The notes beneath the pieces are model-generated. The model did not search any database. It was not told the DNA's origin and saw only the letters and a program-made list of their open reading frames with translations. From NCBI GenBank assembly GCA_022315425.1, contig JAIUPT010000020.1:744001-808000 (forward strand): DNA of 64,000 nucleotides, given 5' to 3'. This DNA comes from Pseudevernia furfuracea (lineage: Eukaryota; Ascomycota; Lecanoromycetes; Lecanorales; Parmeliaceae). The translations under genes were made by a program, and so were the position numbers. The stretch's first letter is position 1. Each line of letters begins with the position of its first letter. Of this stretch, positions 32,454-43,929 are shown one piece after another.

Positions 32454-34007
32454 ATGTCAGTCTTTGGGCTTGAACGAAGCCAAACCGACGGTGCCCAAGC
32501 CTATGACCATGCCATAGATCTCGTGGATACCACCAAGCTTAGGGAGAGCTTCGAAGAGGAAGTTCCATCTCCATCCTCTCCCATACCCAGGTCAGACAGT
32601 GGAACTCTTCTGAGTCGGCAATGGACCAAAGGCGGACTTCAGAAGCAGTTGGCTCAGCGGAAATATGCAAAATATCAGGAGGGCAAGGAAGATAACCTTG
32701 GATCATTACCTGAATCTGGTGATGAGAGTGGCAATACTGAAGCACGGACGTCTCAGGAGGGCGAGCCTAGAAAAGAAAGTGGGCGTACAGGTCGACTACG
32801 GGACAGAATACCTTTCAGAAAGAAGGCAAAGGCGAAGTCTCGAGAGAAAGTCGGAACTTTCATCGATGTCCTCTACGAGAACCAACGTGGCTCGTTCTTC
32901 TGTGGCATTCCCCTCTACTCATCGAATTCGCTCCTCAACTTCGACCCTTCCCCTTGGCAGACGGCCACTTTTAAAGACAGTGCCGTCAACATTACTAACT
33001 TTCAGCTACCGGACCCTAGCTGGGCTTGGGATTGGAAAACATGGTATGTAGACATGTCGCATGATGTCGACGAGGAGGGCTGGGAATACTCGTTCAGCTT
33101 CAACAGCGTCTACTCGTGGCACGGCACGCACCCCTTCCTCTACTCCTTTGTACGGCGGAGAAGGTGGCTGAGGAGGAGGGTCAGGATACACTCACATGGG
33201 GCAGATAGAAAGAAGGGGAGCATGAAAAATGCACATCTCTTGAATGAGGATTATTTTACAATTCATGCCGCGAAAAGGAGCAGAAGCCGTGAATCCAGCG
33301 CGGACAGGTCAACGGCCAACCAATCAAGTTTTCTGCCTGAGGTCAAGGGTGATGATGAAGCGGAGGAAGATCTTGGTGAGATTAGCGACATATCAGCTCT
33401 CATGACAGCTCTTAGAAGATCAAGAGTGGACAGAGAAAAAATTGCTGCGGTCAAAATATTTTTAGAGCAGGGCGGCGATGAACTCTTCTATCTCGCAGAG
33501 AAGATGCCGGAGATACTGGCCATTTTCGTACATCAGACGTCGTGCCGTCAGCTTCAGTCCTACCTCCTTCAGGCCCTTGATGAGGCTACCAGTACGGACA
33601 GCAAGGGGAAAGACAAGAAGGACTGCAAGGAGGACTCGGACACTGGTATTGCTGCTAAAGAACGCAAGATTGACAATCTACTCCAAGTGATTAATGCAGC
33701 TGGAGTCCACATCAATGATCTCCATTACTGGAGTGATCTCCGAGACCGAGCGACCAGCAGCGAGGACGGTCCAACAGAGCAAACCCATGCCTTGGACGCT
33801 AGTGAACCGGCTGAAGTGACTGGAGATCAGCCTCATGCACATAGTGATGATGGCGAGACAAATGTTCGAGAGGAGATCAAAGGCATTCCAAACGATGCTC
33901 AGGTCTCCAAAGAGCCTCGGATCCAATTTAACACTCGACGCATTGATCCTAGTGATTCGGAAGACAGCGATACAGGCCCGCTGGATAAAGGAAAGGGAAA
34001 AGCATAG
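32454..34007 (+). CDS. dysferlin-domain protein (Mug65/peroxin-like)
   Basis: Single-exon frame of 517 residues. A disordered N-terminus with basic runs (RIPFRKKAKAKSREK) precedes a dysferlin-type region at about residues 130-245. That region opens with FIDVLYENQRGSFFCGIPLY, continues DPSWAWDWKTWYVDMSHD and GWEYSFSFNSVYSWHGTH, and ends in the Arg/Trp-rich RRRRWLRRRV. Trp clusters like these define the DysF fold of Pex24/Pex30 peroxins and fission yeast Mug65. No transmembrane spans precede it, unlike Pex30-type proteins, so the Mug65 type fits better. The C-terminal half is acidic and disordered. A membrane-contact role is inferred from the fold. Confidence 0.8.
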   Translation: MSVFGLERSQTDGAQAYDHAIDLVDTTKLRESFEEEVPSPSSPIPRSDSGTLLSRQWTKGGLQKQLAQRKYAKYQEGKEDNLGSLPESGDESGNTEARTSQEGEPRKESGRTGRLRDRIPFRKKAKAKSREKVGTFIDVLYENQRGSFFCGIPLYSSNSLLNFDPSPWQTATFKDSAVNITNFQLPDPSWAWDWKTWYVDMSHDVDEEGWEYSFSFNSVYSWHGTHPFLYSFVRRRRWLRRRVRIHSHGADRKKGSMKNAHLLNEDYFTIHAAKRSRSRESSADRSTANQSSFLPEVKGDDEAEEDLGEISDISALMTALRRSRVDREKIAAVKIFLEQGGDELFYLAEKMPEILAIFVHQTSCRQLQSYLLQALDEATSTDSKGKDKKDCKEDSDTGIAAKERKIDNLLQVINAAGVHINDLHYWSDLRDRATSSEDGPTEQTHALDASEPAEVTGDQPHAHSDDGETNVREEIKGIPNDAQVSKEPRIQFNTRRIDPSDSEDSDTGPLDKGKGKA

Positions 34008-34419
34008 CGGCTCTTGTTTCTCGATTTATCATGGAGTATCCAAGGGCATCGTGTGACGTTCATGGTGGGAGTTGGGGTTTTAATCGTTTGATTGACAGCC
34101 CAGCGATGGAGTCAAAAGGCATGCGATGGAGCAACAAATACCCGTGGAATTGTTTTTTTGAATTTTTGTAATACTTCTGTTCAGCGTACATAATAACTAT
34201 ACCATAAAACTGCACTTCTGGCATCCTTCTCCTACCTTACTTTGTCTTGTGTTGCATTTTTGGACCAATCCCTTTTCAGCGAGGGTGTGGCGCAAACGGT
34301 GTGGGGCAAAACGTCAACATACTGATAGACGGAACAATCTCCTAACTTTCTCTTACTACACACAACAGCTGTAGCTCTGATGAGCCTACAGCTTTGCTCT
34401 ACCAAATTTACATGGCATC
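34008..34419. other. intergenic
   Basis: 3' region of the dysferlin gene and promoter of the next gene. No gene seen. Confidence 0.45.
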
Positions 34420-35792
34420 ATGGTGGTCTTTGTTGACTTGGAAGACGACGTCCCTGACGATCCCCACGCCGATCCCAATGAACCTCGCGGCTTCTCATCT
34501 CTCCGCAAGCACCATCTCGGGGACAAGGTGACAGCCAAGGTGACGGCCCACGGCGACGGTGGAAACGTTGACACAAGGCCCAACCCCAACATCAACAGCT
34601 TCTCAGCAGCCCTGGGCGCCTATCCGTACGTCCGGCCCCCTACCTTTCGGCATCCTTCCGAATCCATATCACCATGGACTGACATCTTCAATCCAGAATC
34701 GTCACCCAGTTAGCCCATAACGTGGACCTAAACACCCTTGACGCCTTATCACGTACATGCCGTCAGATCCGCGCCAACCTGCTGCAATACCGCAACCGCC
34801 TCTTGCAGCAGACTCTCCGCTGCGAGAACGAATTCCGCGATGCCAAATCCTCCGAGAGCGAGAAGGCCGGGCAGAAATGGCATATACTAGGCGAAGCCGG
34901 CCATCTCGTCTCCGGCAAGGTGTCAGCCTGTGCGAGGGATCTGGTCAGCGATTGTCGGCGGTGCGGGAGGGTCGTATGTCGTGTATGCTCCCCCGTCTCC
35001 TCCTTTCCCTCCACGTCAGACACCTTTACCCTATACCCTACCCTACCCTACACTACACAAGCTACACTACACAAGCTAATCACGCCATGCTGAACATAGA
35101 ACTGCACATCGAAACCCCCACCCCCCTCATCCCTCCCCTCCCGCCACCGCCGCCTCTGCCCCGCCTGCCTCTCCGCCCCCCTCTCCCGATTGTCCCCCTC
35201 CGACTCCTCCCCTTGCACCTGCTCAACCTGCATCCACCTCTGCGCCCCCTGCGGCGCCAGTCTCGCGACCGCGGACACGACATACCACCGCGTGTGGACG
35301 TGGCGCACGCGGTACGCGACCAGTTATGGGGGCTTGGGGACTGGGATCGGGGAGGGGAATGAGGGGGTGAAGTGCGCGAGGGGGAGGGAATGTGAGGGCG
35401 CGGTGGATGTGGAGGTTGAGTTTGAGTGTAGTAGCGGTGGTGGTGGTGGTGGTGGTGGTGGGAGTAGGAATGGGAGTAATAGTAGTTTGAGCGGGGGTAG
35501 TGATGGTGCTGGTGGTGGGGAGGGCCAAGGCAGTGAGAGTCCTTGGGGGGAAAAGGACGAAGCGGGATATTTGTGGCAGGAGATTGAGGGCTTGGGAGGG
35601 GTTGTTAAGAAGAGAGTTAGGAAGAGGGAGAGGGTTGGGGGTACGGTGAGGGAGTGGGAGGATGAGAGGGAGGGGAGGGATGAGGTTTTGGGGAGGGAGA
35701 AGAGAGGAGGGGAGAGGAGTTGGTGCGGGTGGTGTGGGAGGGTCGTGTTGGGTGGGAGAGACTTGGAAGGAGAAGAAGCGGTGCGGGATTGA
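34420..35792 (+). CDS. Cys-rich F-box-like fungal protein
   Basis: Three exons fit exactly: 34420-34625, 34697-34982 and 35100-35792, giving 394 residues. The N-terminus reads MVVFVDLEDDVPDDPHADPN. Exon 2 supplies an F-box-like helix (NVDLNTLDALSRTCRQIRAN) and the first Cys motif CRRCGRVVCR. Exon 3 has a zinc-ribbon-like set: NCTSKPPPPSSLPS, RRLCPAC, CTCSTCIHLCAPCG. Then come the family motifs TTYHRVWTWRTRY and GGLGTGIGEGNEGV and, after a Gly/Ser linker with a GGT microsatellite, SWCGWCGRVV. Recognised as an ascomycete family of unknown function, probably a ubiquitin-ligase adaptor. Exon 3 is extremely C-rich and then G-rich on one strand, which creates long false frames. Confidence 0.8.
35428..35463 (+). 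repeat. GGT trinucleotide run
   Basis: About nine GGT units inside the third exon of the F-box-like gene, encoding poly-Gly in a flexible linker. Confidence 0.85.
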
Positions 35793-36125
35793 CGGATACA
35801 TCAGGATATCTATTTTATACATTATGAATACAAGATGATGCTGTTGCGGGAGCCTGCCCTAACAAGTACTGAATGGATAAATGTCAAAGATAACATGAAA
35901 GAAAACAGCGCCATGCAGACTTCAAACTGGTAGAAGAAATCCTTTTAAAAATCATGCGAACCAGCGCCCAGCAATGCCATGAAAGAATTAACAAGAAAGA
36001 GTGCAACAGCGAGATGCATATGCAGATAGTGTTACAAGGACGTGCCCTTCGACCAAGGACCAATTGAAAGCGAAATGGTGTGAGATCGGTGCAGCTGTTC
36101 CGAGGACGTAACGACACGACGGCCA
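35793..36125. other. convergent intergenic spacer
   Basis: 3' regions of two converging genes. No gene seen. Confidence 0.45.
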
Positions 36126-36916
36126 TCAATGATGCGACCGAATCCATCCCAGTAACGTCTGCAACGACGGGTCATCATGAAGCCAGTAACCAGCCTGCTG
36201 GTCCGCCAACCGGAATGCGTTGGTGATCCTCTCATTCGTAATAGCTGCGAGTTCCTGAACAACGACCGTCAGCGTAATAAACTATTTCTCGCGCGAGCAG
36301 ATCAACATTACATTTCTCAGGGTAGTGTCAGCCTGGCGCAAAGCTTGCAAATGGCCGGTCTGCGGTTTGCGTCCTTGGAGAATAGATTGGCGCCGCTGGA
36401 TCCATTCATTGGAGGCTGCGGCTCGCAGGAAGATTCTCTGAGCCTGAAAGCGGCGGGCGCTGGCGTCGGTGATTATTCTTCATTGTTGATCAGCACTGAA
36501 AAGCGAGACGGGAGCTTAGTGAATACGTACCGTTGCAATTGACGCTTCTCGGCTTCATTGGGAGCACTGGGTGGATGCAGCATCTCAGGAGGGTAGGGCA
36601 CATTGAGCAAGGTACGAGCTTCGGTGTGGCATTGGCGCAGTAATGAGTAGCCGATTTCATTGAACTCGTCTTGCGGAGGATTTGCTTGGAACTGGGATAC
36701 GCGGCGTTGAACGTAATGATAGTCTCGAAGAATCTCAGCGACTCTCAGCCGCCGGGCTTCGTTCACTGTCGCAGGTTCAGTAGAGATCGTGTTGGTCACG
36801 AGTGATCCTGACTCACGTCCATCTGCCATGACTTTAGTCTCGGTCAAGGTGACAGTTCGGCTAGGCATTGAATGGAATGTTGGTCTGTCTCTCACCAGGT
36901 TGTCAAGGTGTGCCAT
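36126..36916 (-). CDS. helical protein, unknown function
   Basis: Three exons close in frame: 36916-36531, 36459-36312 and 36254-36126, giving 220 residues. The first intron is GTACGT...GACGCCAG with a GCTGAT branch, the second GTAATG...GTTCAG. The product is mainly helical and Gln/Arg-rich (ILRDYHYVQRRVSQFQANPP; RIFLRAAASNEWIQRRQ; ELAAITNERITNAFRLADQQ). No known domain or targeting signal. Continuity of helical, charged sequence across both junctions supports the model. Confidence 0.55.
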
Positions 36917-37827
36917 CTTTCCCTTAGGCGGCCCGAAGCCCGCTTTATGAATGCATCTCGACCCTCGGTGAGATTCGTATCAAGGGGTCAGCCAGCGATG
37001 AAGAGGACACTTGATCAACCCAGCGTCTCGAAGATATCGAAGCATTGATCAATTGATTGGTGGACTATCAAAGACTTAGGGAGCAGCCACAATGGGCGGC
37101 GTGATGACGGGGAGAATGACATGACAGCGTTGACAGAATGAATCAGAAGCGCACAAGAACAGAAAACTGAGCGAAAAGCTCGGAGAGATGGTAAGCTGCA
37201 TAGCAGGAAGAGCGCGTGCAATGGAAACAGAGTAGAAAGTAGACGCAGGTACAAAGTTTCAGCCGATGGCATGAAGATGCTTCTTCAGCTGCGCCACGAT
37301 GATGAGTTCAGTGATTGGGGAACTTCCCAAAATCGTATTAGTCCGATAGTCCGACGGGGCAAGCTGAGAAGAATGTCAAGCATTGACCAATACAATGCGG
37401 CTGCTTATGATCAATTCATTAGACACTGTAGACTCCCAGAAAAAGAAATCGGTGCATCGGTGCGCAGGGGCACCGATCAAAAGCAGACCTCACCCACTCC
37501 CATACCTTCCAATTTGAGCCGCAAGCCACAATCTACTGCGCCACTTGCTGCCCCGGCTTCTTGAAATCAACCGATTACAGGTCAACGCTTGACGCAAGCT
37601 ATAGAATATCGACATCTATTCGCCAGCGTCAATGCTATATCGAGACCCATGAGAAGCTGGAAGACAGACAATGTCAGATAATTCTCCGTATTGAATGCAG
37701 GTAAGATAGAATTATAGCATTCACATGTTTCAATTATGCCACTCACCAGCTCCGACGCCACAACGGTATGCGAGCGTTGTGCTCGCATACCGACATCGCA
37801 TACCGCCTCTTCCGCTTCTAATCCTCC
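36917..37827. other. gene-poor region
   Basis: An ATG-started frame at 37271-37564 (97 codons) has no recognisable features and no support as a gene. Otherwise I see nothing. Confidence 0.4.
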
Positions 37828-38840
37828 TCAGTCTTTCTCAGAGATCGCTTGCAACCTCTCTTCAATCTCGTCCTCCGTCAACGCTCTGAACAGCGGATCC
37901 GTTCCTTCCTTGTCATCAGCTCCGGGACCTCCCACCATACCGACCTCTAATTCGCCCTTCTTGAAGTCCACACTGAGCACTGTACTCAGTGTAGATATTC
38001 CAAGCTCTACAACGTCTTCCCAACTTCCCTCGGCACACTCCTTGTTTTTCAGCTTCTTCTCCAAATGGTTCAATGCCTCCTGTTGTTTTGGTCCTGACGC
38101 AGTCGCTTTGTAACCAACGTAGTATCCTGCAGGGTCACACTTATAGAGTTGAGGTCCATATTCGGAGTCCACGGATATCAAGGTTTGAGCAACGCCTAGT
38201 GGTCTCATGTATGCCTGCCATCGTCAGCTTGGTCTCAAGTAAGATCTAGGCTTCTCCAGTGCCTACCTTTTGCGTGTAAACTTGATTGATGTTCGCTAGT
38301 CTCTTTGCTAGTACGTCACAAGGCATCTCGTATCCATTCTTGTATTTAAACTCAGCCGCTTCACCTCTGGCTCTGTTGACGGATGCGCGTGCGTCCGCTA
38401 TTGATCCTGTCATGACACAACCGACCGAAGGTGAGAGCTTAAAGATATGTGAGACAGATGATGGATCAATGAGCTTGTCCTGTACACCATGGAACGTCAG
38501 AACGCGTCTTTCTTTCCAAACAATCAAGCTGAGATCACTGACGGGGACTTTTTTCTGCGAGAGCACTACTGCACAGGTCTTGCCTCGGACTCCTATCGAC
38601 GTGATATTTGCTGCTGTGATAGCTTTGAATGCATACTCTGACCATCCCAGGCTTTAGTGAATTCTTCCCTGAATGAGACGGAGATGGACTGAGACTTCGA
38701 TGCACGAACCGACTTGATACAATCTTCCTTGATCAGAGAAGATCGTGATATGTCTGTCGAATCCGGCGCTGCCTGTTTGTCAAGCTGTCAGGACCCATGC
38801 CGTACATTTTGAGCGCGGCTGAGACATGGTTACCTGACAT
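37828..38840 (-). CDS. SCL1: 20S proteasome subunit alpha-1
   Basis: Five exons close exactly: 38840-38834, 38772-38710, 38637-38543, 38479-38267 and 38214-37828, giving 254 residues, the normal length. It forms part of the outer ring of the 20S core particle in cytosol and nucleus. The N-terminal signature reads SAGFDRHITIFSDQGRLYQV then EYAFKAI, across two junctions. Later motifs are KKVPDKLIDPSS, GYEMPCDVLAKRLANINQVY, AYMRPLGVAQTLISVD and DPAGYYVGYKATASGPKQQE. The first exon is only 7 nt (ATGTCAG). The 63-nt third intron (38480-38542) has no stop and is a multiple of three, so naive translation adds 21 residues between KKVP and DKLI. It shares a 274-bp divergent promoter with the PPR gene. 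Confidence 0.96.
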
Positions 38841-39114
38841 CGTTGCAGTGGGCGATGACCTTGGCCTTTAGAATTTATTATTTTTCTTTGCAGTAATGTC
38901 AACGAGATTCGAGTACTGAAATTATTTCACGAGAGCAGAGCTTTGGGTGCTGTGAATGCGTACACATGTACGTACTCCGTGATGAAGCTCCCAGCTGCCT
39001 TACACTTACCGAGCTAGGAAAATAGTTTATCCGACATGTAGAGTAGGCTTGTTCCCTCGTTCGCCCAGCAGCAGCCGTTGCTCTTTAAATTCTTTTAGTA
39101 CTGCCCATGCATTT

Positions 39115-39319
39115 ATGCTGCAATCTTGTCATATGTACCTAAGAGGATTTCAATATGGCAGAGTATATATGATAGCATGCCCTTCGATTATCCCTCGACA
39201 CGGTATCAATTCACGTTCCCCATGTGCTGCAGAACTTGGACGGGCTCTTTCGCTACGAAATCTTTCTGCCAGCCGATGGATCAGTCACCTCCACTCGCAT
39301 GCAGCAGCAGCGGAAGGAG

Positions 39320-39351
<32 letters not shown>

Positions 39352-41289
39352 GACGTGAACCAACAAGATCCAGAACTCGGACGTGCGATACGTCGAGTCC
39401 AATCTACAACTCCCAGCATCAGGTTCATCACCTTCGACCAAACCCGGCCTGATTTGGGATCAGAATCTGGAGAAACGTGGGGGAGAGATTGGTACTCTGA
39501 ACAGATTGCAAGACACTTGCTCACACAGTCAGCATCGCAGCCAAAGGACGAGCCGTCACAGAAGTCCACCTCGGGAAAGAACAAGGAGGACAAGCTCTTC
39601 GTCAACAAGCTGCTGAAGGATAAGGGACTAATATCCCACGATTGGAGGATAGCGCTTTCTGACCTACAAAAACACTACACACCCGGCAGTATCGATAAGC
39701 CCGAACACACTGATATCTCCAATCACGCACGCCATCTGATCCAAAGTGCTGGCTCTCGTACCCGATATTTTGATGGCAGCGATGAGATTCATAGCTCTGT
39801 GCGAAGAGTCGCCTTCAAATCAAGAAACTACAAATCTTTTCGACTTGCTCGCCACATTCCTCCTCCTACTGAATGGTCGGAAGCGAAGCTGGCAGTCTAT
39901 GTGGAGGCCCTCGCCGATTCTCAGAGGACTCAAGCCCAAGTCGCTTGGGCAGAAAAGCCCCGTTTGAGGGGTTGGTCTAACACTGAGGATGTTCTTGCTG
40001 CTTATGACAAGGTGTTCTATAGCACAGCGTCAGAGAAAGCTTTGAGCATCGAGGCTTGCAACACCGCGTTGCGTTTCTTCTACGATCACGGAATGATGGC
40101 AAAGGCCCGGTCTCTCTACATCAGGATGGAGGACTTAAAAATGCATATTCCGACCGACACATGGAATATCTTGCTACGCGGTTCAGCTTCGCGGAGAGAC
40201 CTTCACAACTTCACGTTTCTTCTGAACAATATGACTCGGCGGGGCTTCAAGCCTAACGAGAAAACATGGACAATGTTCATTCAAGTAATTGGTTCAAGCC
40301 CGGTGCGGGCGGTCATTGTTCGAAAGATGGCAGAAATGAATATGTTAGACAATATTGGGATTAGAAGGACCGTTGCCGCTCACATGGTCCTCTATGAGAT
40401 CAATAATCACCTCGGCGATGGTCATGATCACCATAGCTTTATTGATCATATGGACAGCAAGTACGGAATTGGATGGCTATCGACTACTGCAGGCAACCAG
40501 CTTTTGCACGAGGTGGCCAAGCGTAAATCCGCAGCGGAGAGCCTGAGTCTACTCTATGAGATGAAGCAAGCTTGCTTTGTGCCCGACGACATCTCAATCA
40601 ATACGCTACTTCGGCACTGTTTACCATTGAGGCGACACGAGCTAGCAATTAAAATACTAGACCATTTCCAATATCATTACAACCTGTATCCGGGGCCGGC
40701 GGCATACGAGACGCTCTTTCTACTGGCGTGGAAATGTCGCTTGCTCAACTTCTCTACCGTCATCTGGAGAACTGCTTGTATCTACAGTATGGTGTCCCAC
40801 AAAATGCGACAACTTGTCTTTCGGAGTCTGCTTTCTTATACTCTCGTGCTGGACAAACGGATCCAACCAGATGATATGACCGAGCCTAGAAATTATAGTA
40901 GAAACGAAACATTCAATACTTTCGCTGGAAAGTTTGTCATCGGAGTGATAGGCCCTAGAGAAGCCGACTTGGACCACACCATAGACACTCTGGAACCGGA
41001 CCCTCGAAGAAGACCCTTAAAATGGGCGCAAATCCTTCTAGAGAGCAGTCTTCGCGTTTCCAGGAACTGTGTGTTGAAAAGTAATTGGCCGCAGCTGCTA
41101 CGCCAAGCTCTGACAATGGACAGGACCTGGGCTGCCGAAGGCTTGTATAAGAAAGACGACTGGCGGGAGTTGTTCCCACATGTTATTGCGGTGGATGCGA
41201 AAGTCAAAGAAATGCACCAATCCAGACCTTCACGGCGCCTCAATCGAATCCCCAGTCCTAAGAACGTGGGCGGACAAACCACCTTCTAA
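39115..41289 (+). CDS. pentatricopeptide-repeat protein, probably mitochondrial
   Basis: Single-exon frame of 724 residues from the ATG at 39115. The N-terminus is Arg/Ser-rich with few acidic residues (GRVYMIACPSIIPRHGINSR), as in mitochondrial presequences, up to a poly-Glu run at about 67-78 encoded by a GAA/GAG microsatellite. PPR-like helix pairs are visible around 310-390 (FFYDHGMMAKARSLYIRMED; NFTFLLNNMTRRGFKPNEKT) and 470-530 (ESLSLLYEMKQACFVPDDIS; HELAIKILDHFQYHYN). Such proteins bind organellar RNA for processing or translation. The target is unknown. An ATG at 39136 (MYLRGFQ) is an alternative start. Confidence 0.83.
39318..39350 (+). repeat. GAA/AAG trinucleotide run
   Basis: About nine GAA units inside the PPR gene, encoding poly-Glu just after the putative mitochondrial presequence. 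Confidence 0.85.
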
Positions 41290-42039
41290 GGATATTAGCG
41301 GTATCATCTGCGATATTTTGGCCACTGCCCCTGGTCCGTAATCGGGACGAGAAACGGCCAATATTCCTGCCCACGCGGAAGCTCAGGCATCGAGCTCTTC
41401 TGTCGTCTATGGACTCTTCTAACATGGAAACTTGCTACGAAGATCTCCAAGGTCTTGTGCACCGGATTCGGGATCTTTCAAGCGTATTTAGATACGCTGT
41501 GCTCATGTACCTTATGACACCCATATAGCACTTTAAATTAGCCGCAAGTGTTGCATTGAACAAGACTGTAATCTATACACATCCCCCATCCTGGGTTCAA
41601 ATGCATCTTCACCGTACTAAACACTGATACTAAATGCACTTGAACCTCATGGATCGTGTGCGGCGACGGCGGAGACACACGCACGCTTAGCTGCAGCAGT
41701 GCTATGCAGTTGTTACACCAAAGCCAACAAGAGAGGCCCTGGCTAACCTTCTGTCCCCTTGTGCACCCTTCAGGTCTCGTTGGCAGAAAAAGCTGTCAGG
41801 AAAGGTGACCTCGGCATTGTTTTGCGGGCAATCCAACAGGATGAGAAGGAAGGATGCTCGACGCCTGGGAAACCGACCGCACTTCACTCCAAAGATTCCT
41901 CCCGCTTCATTTTCAACTTCCCCCTTGGCAGAGGGCCCTTGGTGAATGGCCTCTGAACCTCCAAATTCAGTCTCTTGGCAATTATCGGTTGCCCGGATGG
42001 TCGGACTGAGATTGCCGGGCTGAGTCGGCTCCAGCTCGA
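41290..42039. other. intergenic
   Basis: About 750 bp. Frames here are short or antisense to the gene at 42040-42570. No gene seen. Confidence 0.45.
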
Positions 42040-42570
42040 TTACGGCTGCGGAGTAAAGGGTTCAAGGCTTGCGGCGTCCTTTGTTGATTTCACTGGACAA
42101 GCGGAGGGGCAAGCGTTCGTACTGGCCGATATGGTGTCAGTCACGACAACGGCCACCGCACCGTATCGGCAAGTCCAAGCTCCTTTCCGAGTGGTCTCGA
42201 TCTTCTCCCTCACTCCTCGATCTACCGCGGGATCAGCATGAACGAATTTAACTAGCCGTTGATAAAGAGAACACTGACTTTCCTCACTCGTCTCTTGCGT
42301 CTTCTGCCAATTCAGCACCATCTCGTCCTCCATATTCCTCAGGCGTACCAACTCGCGTGCCTTATACGGCACCAGGAGGTGCGCCGCTGGACTCTGGTGC
42401 ACGATTTTGAGTAGTATAGTGAATTTTCGTACGCGGTCGAGACTTTGATGGTAGCGGTGTACTATGTCTTGGGCTTCGTCTCTCATGGCGTTATATCTCA
42501 TGTAGAGGTGATCTTGCTCCAATTTCAGTTGCTGGAGGAGCTTGATGTTGGGATTGAGGGGAGGATCCAT
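42040..42570 (-). CDS. coiled-coil protein, unknown function
   Basis: ATG-started frame of 176 residues. The first 110 or so are helical and heptad-rich (IKLLQQLKLEQDHLYMRYNA; DIVHRYHQSLDRVRKFTILL; VRLRNMEDEMVLNWQKTQE). The tail changes to a Ser/Thr/Ala-rich sequence (DTISASTNACPSACPV) that may be intron or 3' sequence, so the true C-terminus could differ. No family recognised. It is one of several small helical proteins in this window. Confidence 0.5.
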   Translation of the reverse strand: MDPPLNPNIKLLQQLKLEQDHLYMRYNAMRDEAQDIVHRYHQSLDRVRKFTILLKIVHQSPAAHLLVPYKARELVRLRNMEDEMVLNWQKTQETSEESQCSLYQRLVKFVHADPAVDRGVREKIETTRKGAWTCRYGAVAVVVTDTISASTNACPSACPVKSTKDAASLEPFTPQP

Positions 42571-42894
42571 TTGGTGTTGTGAAAGGTGGGTTTAGTCGTG
42601 GAAGAGGGAAAGGAAATGTCGGAGATGGCGGTGGAGATTTGTGAGTGGGCGACTTGGAGTAGCATTGTCAGAAGAGTGTGCGTGTTGAATGGGGACCAAG
42701 TGTGTTGACCTCATACGAGGTCAGGGCACTATCCCCACAAATGTTAAGCCACGGAAAATCCACATTGTTTCCAAAACACCCCTCTTCATTTCACGTGGTT
42801 GCAGCAGTGTGGAGGTGACGCCGCTAGTAGTCTTGTTGAATATTTGGTTTGGCTGACGAGGATCTTTTTTTCCACTGCAGGCTACGCGTATTGC
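42571..42894. other. intergenic
   Basis: Short spacer between the coiled-coil gene's start and the 3' end of the Ap4A phosphorylase gene. No gene seen. Confidence 0.45.
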
Positions 42895-43929
42895 TCACGT
42901 ACGTTTTAATGGGATCCCCAACTCAGCAAGCATATCTAAAAGTGGGTGTTCAAGCATTTCATCTCGCTGCTCCTCACTCCTGAGCCACAGTGAGCCCACC
43001 ATATTCGCCGCATTTGCGATGAAGGGCCCCCAGCCTTTGCTCCTGCGTGGTATCAAGGCCATCCATTCGGATACTAGTATCAGGTTGTAGTCAGTGCCGG
43101 CACCTGCGGCTTTCAGGGCGGTTTTCGTCATTTCAAGAAGCCTCTCATACTGCGTATAGACTTGTCTGGAGGACGACTCCTCGGGCAGACGGACGACGAA
43201 ATGCATAAATGGCACCCCCGAGATGCTGATGTCCAAGTCTGGCTTCAAAAGTCAGCTTCAAGTATTTGAGAGCGAGTCCTGGTCCCAATACAAGATTCTG
43301 GTAAGACGAAAAGACCTGCCTTCTGTCGACGTGGCTCTGGACGGGAACATCTGGAACTTTTCAGAATCCAGTCTCGGGAATATCTGGATGTGCTTGTGCC
43401 CTTGAGAGGAGCCAGCTTCCACGCCACAGTTGTATATGATCATCTGTGGTGTCTCTATCTGCCTCAAAATCGCCCATGCAGCTTTCAGGTCACCGGCATC
43501 CAGATCATTCGTCTGTGGTACGAAGAGCGTGGTATGGAGTATCAGCATCGGTCTATAGACACAATACTTGTTTAGTATCAGCTTATGTGAAGGCCCAATT
43601 CTTGCTATGATCCAGTCCTCTGGAGGGTCGACGAATGGACCAATGGGTTTAGAACGACCTGGGTCATCTGGCGGGAGTATTGGCTTATTGGTCAAAGATG
43701 GCGTAACGTCAAATTGGAACTACACAGGTCGTGTGTTCAGTTCACAGTGGCCCACGGCATTGGTGTGCATGAGTGCCCTCAAAAATCTTATATGTACCTG
43801 AAATCCCTGTGCCCAACGAATGGAGGTTTTTGGCGGCTCATAGAAGATCTGACCTTGATCCAAGAGAGTATCAAATTGTTTCAAAGCAATTGCTTCCAGA
43901 TCAGGAGGAAGGTCGCTGCTGGAGCACAT
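42895..43929 (-). CDS. diadenosine tetraphosphate phosphorylase (APA1/APA2 family)
   Basis: Three exons close in frame: 43929-43798, 43719-43308 and 43238-42895, giving 295 residues. It cleaves Ap4A phosphorolytically to ATP and ADP and so controls dinucleotide levels. The HIT-like active site reads CGVEAGSSQGHKHIQIFPR, with the SxxHxH arrangement of this family. The N-terminal domain includes KPILPPDDPGRSKPIGPFVD and HKLILNKYCVYRPMLILHTT. The C-terminal ATP adenylyltransferase domain reads GVPFMHFVVRLPEE and YNLILVSEWMALIPRRSKGW. The second junction uses donor GTCTTA and acceptor AAGCCAG; other nearby GT/AG pairs fall out of phase or hit a TGA. Confidence 0.88.

Noticed and set aside
35223..35822. 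199-codon minus frame, Thr/Pro/Leu-rich
   Set aside because: Antisense shadow of the G-rich third exon of the F-box-like gene.
41585..41615. B-box-like sequence GGTTCAAATGC suggesting a tRNA
   Set aside because: No matching A box, acceptor stem or cloverleaf can be formed around it.
43245..43427. Apparent frame break between the second and third exons of the Ap4A phosphorylase
   Set aside because: Donor GTCTTA at 43307 with acceptor AAGCCAG at 43239 joins the exons exactly in frame, so the gene is intact.
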